From positions 186,001-250,000 of the forward strand of contig JBJLGL010000009.1 of NCBI GenBank assembly GCA_045564915.1: a stretch of DNA of 64,000 nucleotides. Reading direction: 5' to 3'. Position 1 is the stretch's first letter. Each line of letters starts with the position of its first letter. The notes below the pieces were generated by a model. The model was not told the origin of the DNA, made no database searches, and worked only from the letters and a program-made list of their open reading frames with translations. This stretch comes from JAQWRV01 sp045564915. Lineage in GTDB: Bacteria > Pseudomonadota > Alphaproteobacteria > Rhodospirillales > Rhodospirillaceae. Both the position numbers and the translations under genes were made by a program. Shown in pieces: positions 60,752-64,000 of the stretch.

Positions 60752-61159
60752 ATGCGTGACACTGTCAGCCTCCTTATCGTTACTGTTGTACTATCTGCTT
60801 GTAGCGCTAGTGGGGAATTTTTTCCGGATTTTCAGTCCTCAAGCGGAAACCCCATACCCCAAAGATCCATGCCCTCAAGTATGACAAGCATGCATGGTGA
60901 GTCCCAGTATACTAGATTTGTAAGGCCTGAGGCCTTGGTGGAGTGTCGGGGTCACGTCCTGGTGCCTGCCATTGGCATGGCTTTCGTTCCGACGGGCACA
61001 CCGCCGCCAGCAGGTGGTCAATACCTTCGTGAGGAAAGCCTTATACCGCCCTATCGCGTAGTGCCACCAGGTGCATCTGTGATAATCGACGCTGTGCCAG
61101 CAAGGCTTAACGTGGACCTCGATAGCAATAATCGCATTGTTAATCTTCGTTGCGGCTGA
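60752..61159 (+). CDS. Lipoprotein with an I78-type peptidase inhibitor domain
   Basis: A 135-residue predicted lipoprotein with a lipobox LSAC (C17). The C-terminal region VVPPGASVIIDAVPARLNVD followed by NNRIVNLRCG fits the I78 inhibitor family, whose known members inhibit elastase-type serine proteases; the last cysteine would pair with the one in VECRGH. The assignment rests on this pattern alone. It starts 5 bases after hldE and is probably its operon partner. Confidence 0.68.
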   Translation: MRDTVSLLIVTVVLSACSASGEFFPDFQSSSGNPIPQRSMPSSMTSMHGESQYTRFVRPEALVECRGHVLVPAIGMAFVPTGTPPPAGGQYLREESLIPPYRVVPPGASVIIDAVPARLNVDLDSNNRIVNLRCG

Positions 61160-61204
61160 GTGTGTTATCACTAACAGGTGAGACAGTTAGCCTAACTAGC
61201 TCAT

Positions 61205-61678
61205 CTAAATTCGTGGATCATTAACCGCTATGAGGCGCCGCCCCGCAGTGTGCGCAAATCGAAGGGTTAGCGCTCTGCGGCTTCCAGGGCGCAGTCTATA
61301 CTCTCTAGCCGGGCGACTGACTGCTGCCCCGTGTCTATCGGCGATAATTATACCACAGGATTTAGGCAGTATTTCTTTGGGGAAGTGATCCGCAACAGCA
61401 AAAGAGAAAAGATCGCAGTACGGGACATACTCTAGCCACTTATCGTCCGCGCGAAAGTCCTCTATTGTACTTTTGACTTCAACCATAACGATAGTTCCGT
61501 CGCGAGATATGCCCGTTACATCCGCTCGCCGGCCATTTCCCAGTTTGAACTCTCTCAATACTGCATAGTTAAGATCCGTTAGCCAACGGCATACGCCACG
61601 GGTTACACCTGCTGTTATTGTGGCCGGATCTATATAGCGAAGGTTTTGAGACCTAGCGCTGACAAAGTCTTTGTTCAT
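61205..61678 (-). CDS. mmcB: MmcB family DNA repair protein
   Basis: A 157-residue protein of the MmcB family (restriction-endonuclease-like fold). It shows VTRGVCRWLTDLNYAVLREF, GRRADVTGISRDGTIVMVEVK with the PD-(D/E)xK-like D and E-x-K, and DDKWLEYVPYCDLFSFAVA. In Caulobacter MmcB acts with translesion polymerase DnaE2 in mitomycin tolerance. It converges on the I78 gene. Confidence 0.88.
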   Translation of the reverse strand: MNKDFVSARSQNLRYIDPATITAGVTRGVCRWLTDLNYAVLREFKLGNGRRADVTGISRDGTIVMVEVKSTIEDFRADDKWLEYVPYCDLFSFAVADHFPKEILPKSCGIIIADRHGAAVSRPAREYRLRPGSRRALTLRFAHTAGRRLIAVNDPRI

Positions 61679-61824
61679 TGTTTGTTCTCCATCTAGAACA
61701 ATATAAAGATGATCGACCTAACAGACAAGATCGTGCATTTTGCTGGATCTCTAGGGCTTGTTCTTGTTCTGTTGGATAAAAGGTTTATTGTGCGCGCGTT
61801 TTTGTTTCCTTGAGGGAATTTGCA

Positions 61825-62370
61825 GTGATTAGAGTTTTGCGTGCCAAGTTGCACGGTCTTCGTGTAACCGGCGCTGATCTGCACTACCATGGGTCGATTA
61901 CGCTCGACCCAGAGCATTGTGCCGCTGCTGGGTTGTACCCAACTGAATTTGTCGACGTCTGGAATAAGAACTCTGGCGCTCGTTTGACCACCTATGTCAT
62001 CTGTGGGGAGCCTGGCTCGCGGTGCTGTGTTTTGAATGGTGCAGCGGCTCGTACCTGCCAAGAGGGCGATGAGCTTATCCTAGCCGCTAGCTCCACCATA
62101 GACCCGACTGAATTATATACTCACCGTCCTCGTATACTAACATTCACGCCAGATAATGAAGTTGACCAAGTTTTGGAGTATGATGTTTTTCGGAGCGATT
62201 CATTCGAATTTGACTTTAGAATTAAGGACCTTGGAGAGCCAGAGCACCCAAAAGTAAGTTTACACAACTATGCGAACGTAGACGTGAAAGCTATTCGAGC
62301 GGCTCTTGAAGGGCAGGGATTGGATCGAGAAGCCATTGACAACTTTATAACTAGTCACTTGACCCGTTAA
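61825..62370 (+). CDS. panD: Aspartate 1-decarboxylase with C-terminal extension
   Basis: Makes beta-alanine for pantothenate. The PanD domain fills residues 1-125: LHYHGS with the self-cleaving G23-S24, DVWNKNSGARLTTYVI, GEPGSR and LNGAAAR. About 57 residues follow, beyond the usual end, with no recognised domain; the last 30 look helical (VDVKAIRAALEGQGLDREA). The GTG at 61825 has GAGGGAA at good spacing; a TTG 15 bases earlier is less likely. All catalytic residues are kept, so activity is expected. Confidence 0.88.
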   Translation: MIRVLRAKLHGLRVTGADLHYHGSITLDPEHCAAAGLYPTEFVDVWNKNSGARLTTYVICGEPGSRCCVLNGAAARTCQEGDELILAASSTIDPTELYTHRPRILTFTPDNEVDQVLEYDVFRSDSFEFDFRIKDLGEPEHPKVSLHNYANVDVKAIRAALEGQGLDREAIDNFITSHLTR

Positions 62371-62430
62371 CTAGAAAAAGCGAATTAGTATTGTTGCTCG
62401 AGCAGGTCGTCACATTTTAAGCTGTAGCGT

Positions 62431-63021
62431 ATGAGTGAAATAGCTGACACTAAAACTATATTGACGTTGCCGATAAAGACACGCCGTCTAGTCATTCGGG
62501 AATATACGGAAAACGATTGGCAGGCTGTTTACGCCTACGTCAAAGACCCCATCTATTGGAAATTTCAAGCTGGCGAACCTCCTACCGAAGACCGTATTAG
62601 GGCTATGATGGAGTGGACAGTCCGCGAGCAGTCTTTATCGCCGCGTATAAACTATTTTCTAGCAGCTACAGACGCCCAATCTGGCAAAATAATTGGAGAA
62701 GCCGTTCTTAAGGTTGTACCACCTGGTCATGGCCAGGGAGATATAGGCTTTGGGATTGTTCCAAGCCAATGGGAAAAAGGGTATGCAACCGAAATCGCCA
62801 GTGCATTACTTAGTGTTGGATTTAATTCTCTCAAACTTAATCGAATCGCTGCGCAATGTGCACCAGAAAATAAAGATTCTATTCGTGTTATGCAGAAGCT
62901 AGGTATGGCCCGCGAGGGCCTCCTGCGTGAGCATTACCACGCCGGAGGAAAATACTGGTCGAGTGTTATTTACGCGATACTTGCGAGAGAATACGAGAGA
63001 ATTATAACAAAAAAAATGTAA
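62431..63021 (+). CDS. GNAT acetyltransferase, RimJ/RimL type
   Basis: A 196-residue N-acetyltransferase. The start LPIKTRRLVIREYTENDWQAVYAYVKD is typical of RimJ/RimL, followed by GDIGFGIVPSQWEKGYATEI, which forms the CoA-binding motif A, and ENKDSIRVMQKLGMAREGLLREHY. Substrates may be ribosomal proteins, small molecules or antibiotics; the sequence does not decide. Confidence 0.9.
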   Translation: MSEIADTKTILTLPIKTRRLVIREYTENDWQAVYAYVKDPIYWKFQAGEPPTEDRIRAMMEWTVREQSLSPRINYFLAATDAQSGKIIGEAVLKVVPPGHGQGDIGFGIVPSQWEKGYATEIASALLSVGFNSLKLNRIAAQCAPENKDSIRVMQKLGMAREGLLREHYHAGGKYWSSVIYAILAREYERIITKKM

Positions 63022-63421
63022 TTATAGATCTACTCTATCTAGTATGGCATTAGTGCCCCTGCCTTTGGCAACCGATACCTTGCTAATGACTATCTCTGGA
63101 TTGCTATAAGCAAATAAGGTCATGCACGCTTACGTCTAGAACAACATCTTTTAGGTTGTATAAAGCGTCTTGGCTTGGCACATGCAATAACTGGTTCATC
63201 ACAGTTTATAAGGACTCGATATTCCTTCATGGCTCTAATCTGCGAGGGTTTATAATTAGGCATTTTCGTCTGAGAAGACCGAGCAGATTAGCTATAACGG
63301 TTGAATTGAAGAAAAAAAGAATATTGAATCGTGAAGAATATCTACCAATGTGCAGATCAATGTAGTGCCATTATTTCAGTTGACGACCTGGCGGTTCACA
63401 TGAATTTATGCATGGCGCAAT
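63022..63421. other. 400-base intergenic region without a supported gene
   Basis: AT-rich spacer between convergent genes. A TTG-initiated 69-codon frame (63156-63365) exists with many basic residues but no recognisable family or Shine-Dalgarno sequence. No clear terminator, RNA gene or repeat is seen. Confidence 0.4.
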
Positions 63422-64000
63422 CTAACGCCCAGTTTGGATGCGGTTGACTAGTTCTTTAACGGTTGGAATGAACCCGTCTTCGTACCAGGGATCTTGAGAA
63501 AACCGGTATGCATTGTGCCCCGCAAACATCAGTTCCTCCTCTACCTTTCCGTCGTGAACAATGTTTTGCAAGGTTTTTTGGATACAGAACGAACGCGGAT
63601 CGGCCTTGCGCCCCGTTGACCCTTTTTCATTCTCGGCCCAATTTGAAAAGCCGCATGCAGAGAGACAACCCATACAGGAAATTTGGTCAGTGCGAATTTC
63701 TTCAGCCTTTTCCGGTGTAACAAAAATAAGTGTTGAGTCCGGCGTCTTAAGTGCATCTATGCGGCCTTCCCTCACCCATGCTTCTGTTTGTTTCTTATCT
63801 TCAGCTGTAACATAAACTTCACGTTTACGAGCTCCGACACCTAAGGCTGTGTCATGTGCACCGACAGGCTCCGGTGAGAAAGCAACTTGATGTTCTGATC
63901 TCTCAACCAATTCATCAATAAAGGCATTCTTGACAGCGGAAGAATAAAAACCTGTCGGGCTAAATTTGTGTAGCAATACATCCCCAGGTTCCAGGTCGAG
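63422..64000 (-). CDS. Nitronate monooxygenase-like protein, C-terminal part (cut by right edge)
   Basis: 192 residues in an open frame that runs to the right edge; codons upstream of the TTG at 63974-63976 stay open (LDLEPGDV), so this is the C-terminal part of a longer gene. It contains KFSPTGFYSSAVKNAFIDEL, ARKREVYVTAEDKKQTEAW, a cysteine set CMGCLSAC near residue 118, and GFIPTVKELVNRI at the end. These fit a long form of the nitronate monooxygenase family whose flavin barrel lies outside the window. The cysteine motif CxxCxxxC hints at a metal or Fe-S site. Confidence 0.6.
   Translation of the reverse strand, partial: LDLEPGDVLLHKFSPTGFYSSAVKNAFIDELVERSEHQVAFSPEPVGAHDTALGVGARKREVYVTAEDKKQTEAWVREGRIDALKTPDSTLIFVTPEKAEEIRTDQISCMGCLSACGFSNWAENEKGSTGRKADPRSFCIQKTLQNIVHDGKVEEELMFAGHNAYRFSQDPWYEDGFIPTVKELVNRIQTGR

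Noticed and set aside
63156..63365. 69-codon frame in the spacer near the right end
   Set aside because: TTG start, no Shine-Dalgarno sequence, no recognised family. The basic C-terminal half is somewhat protein-like, but not enough to call a gene.

Overview
This window is a block of alphaproteobacterial core chromosome centred on what is very probably the replication origin. The gene order ppsR-maf-aroE-coaE-dnaQ, then secB/fxsA, Tim44-like and mltA on one side, and rho-mnmE-mnmG-rsmG-parA-parB on the other, is the conserved origin neighbourhood of Alphaproteobacteria (as around the Caulobacter and Rickettsia origins). The protein families (FeoAB, SYLF, DUF3576, MmcB, PBP activator, LptE, porins) show a Gram-negative cell. 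Base composition looks moderate (about half G+C, not counted). The mix of porins, a tannase/feruloyl esterase and a UbiD-type decarboxylase suggests a free-living, possibly aquatic Rhodospirillales-like organism; that lineage call is inference. No rRNA, tRNA, insertion sequence, prophage or CRISPR array was seen.

Layout. 1-1690: hslV (cut by the left edge) and hslU. 1694-5625: feoB, feoA, an XRE regulator, an Smr-domain protein and an unknown membrane protein, all on the minus strand. 5718-12688: mltA, Tim44-like, fxsA, secB, dnaQ, coaE, aroE, maf and ppsR; the last three are coupled by ATGA overlaps or a 2-base gap. 12689-13301: AT-rich, gene-free, with two 8/9 DnaA boxes and three copies of a GANTC-bearing 9-mer; this is the oriC candidate. 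13302-26239: rho, a quinone oxidoreductase, ogt, a thioredoxin-domain protein, mnmE, an MFS pump, mnmG, a LysE exporter, rsmG, parA and parB, with two parS sites.

26240-32407 looks like an accessory insert between parB and the usual DUF3576-leuS-lptE-holA block: a copper ATPase behind a CueR-like promoter that appears to give a leaderless mRNA, and a minus-strand porin / acyl-CoA ligase / nitronate monooxygenase-like cassette. 32836-37903 holds DUF3576, leuS, lptE and holA. 37990-40851 adds a secreted tannase-family esterase, a possible gene remnant and a small outer-membrane protein. 40848-45336 holds a ThiE-like protein, a YggS-type PLP protein, an L,D-transpeptidase, ribA, a response regulator with a degenerate receiver, and an XRE regulator.

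45589-49140 is a tight hisB-hisH-hisA-hisF-hisE-HIT operon. 49152-52747 holds a secreted unknown protein and a UbiD-like decarboxylase followed by a flavin monooxygenase. 52793-57948 holds gshB, a SirB1-like protein, rsmI divergent from and overlapping a PBP-activator lipoprotein, and a SYLF protein. 58320-60747 pairs UDP-glucuronate decarboxylase with hldE (surface sugar supply). The right end has an I78-type lipoprotein, mmcB, a panD with an unusual C-terminal extension, a GNAT acetyltransferase, and a nitronate monooxygenase-like gene cut by the right edge.

I found no clearly new multi-gene system. The most useful signals are the origin region, the parS site that exactly fills a gene gap, the leaderless copA promoter, the degenerate receiver and the extended PanD.
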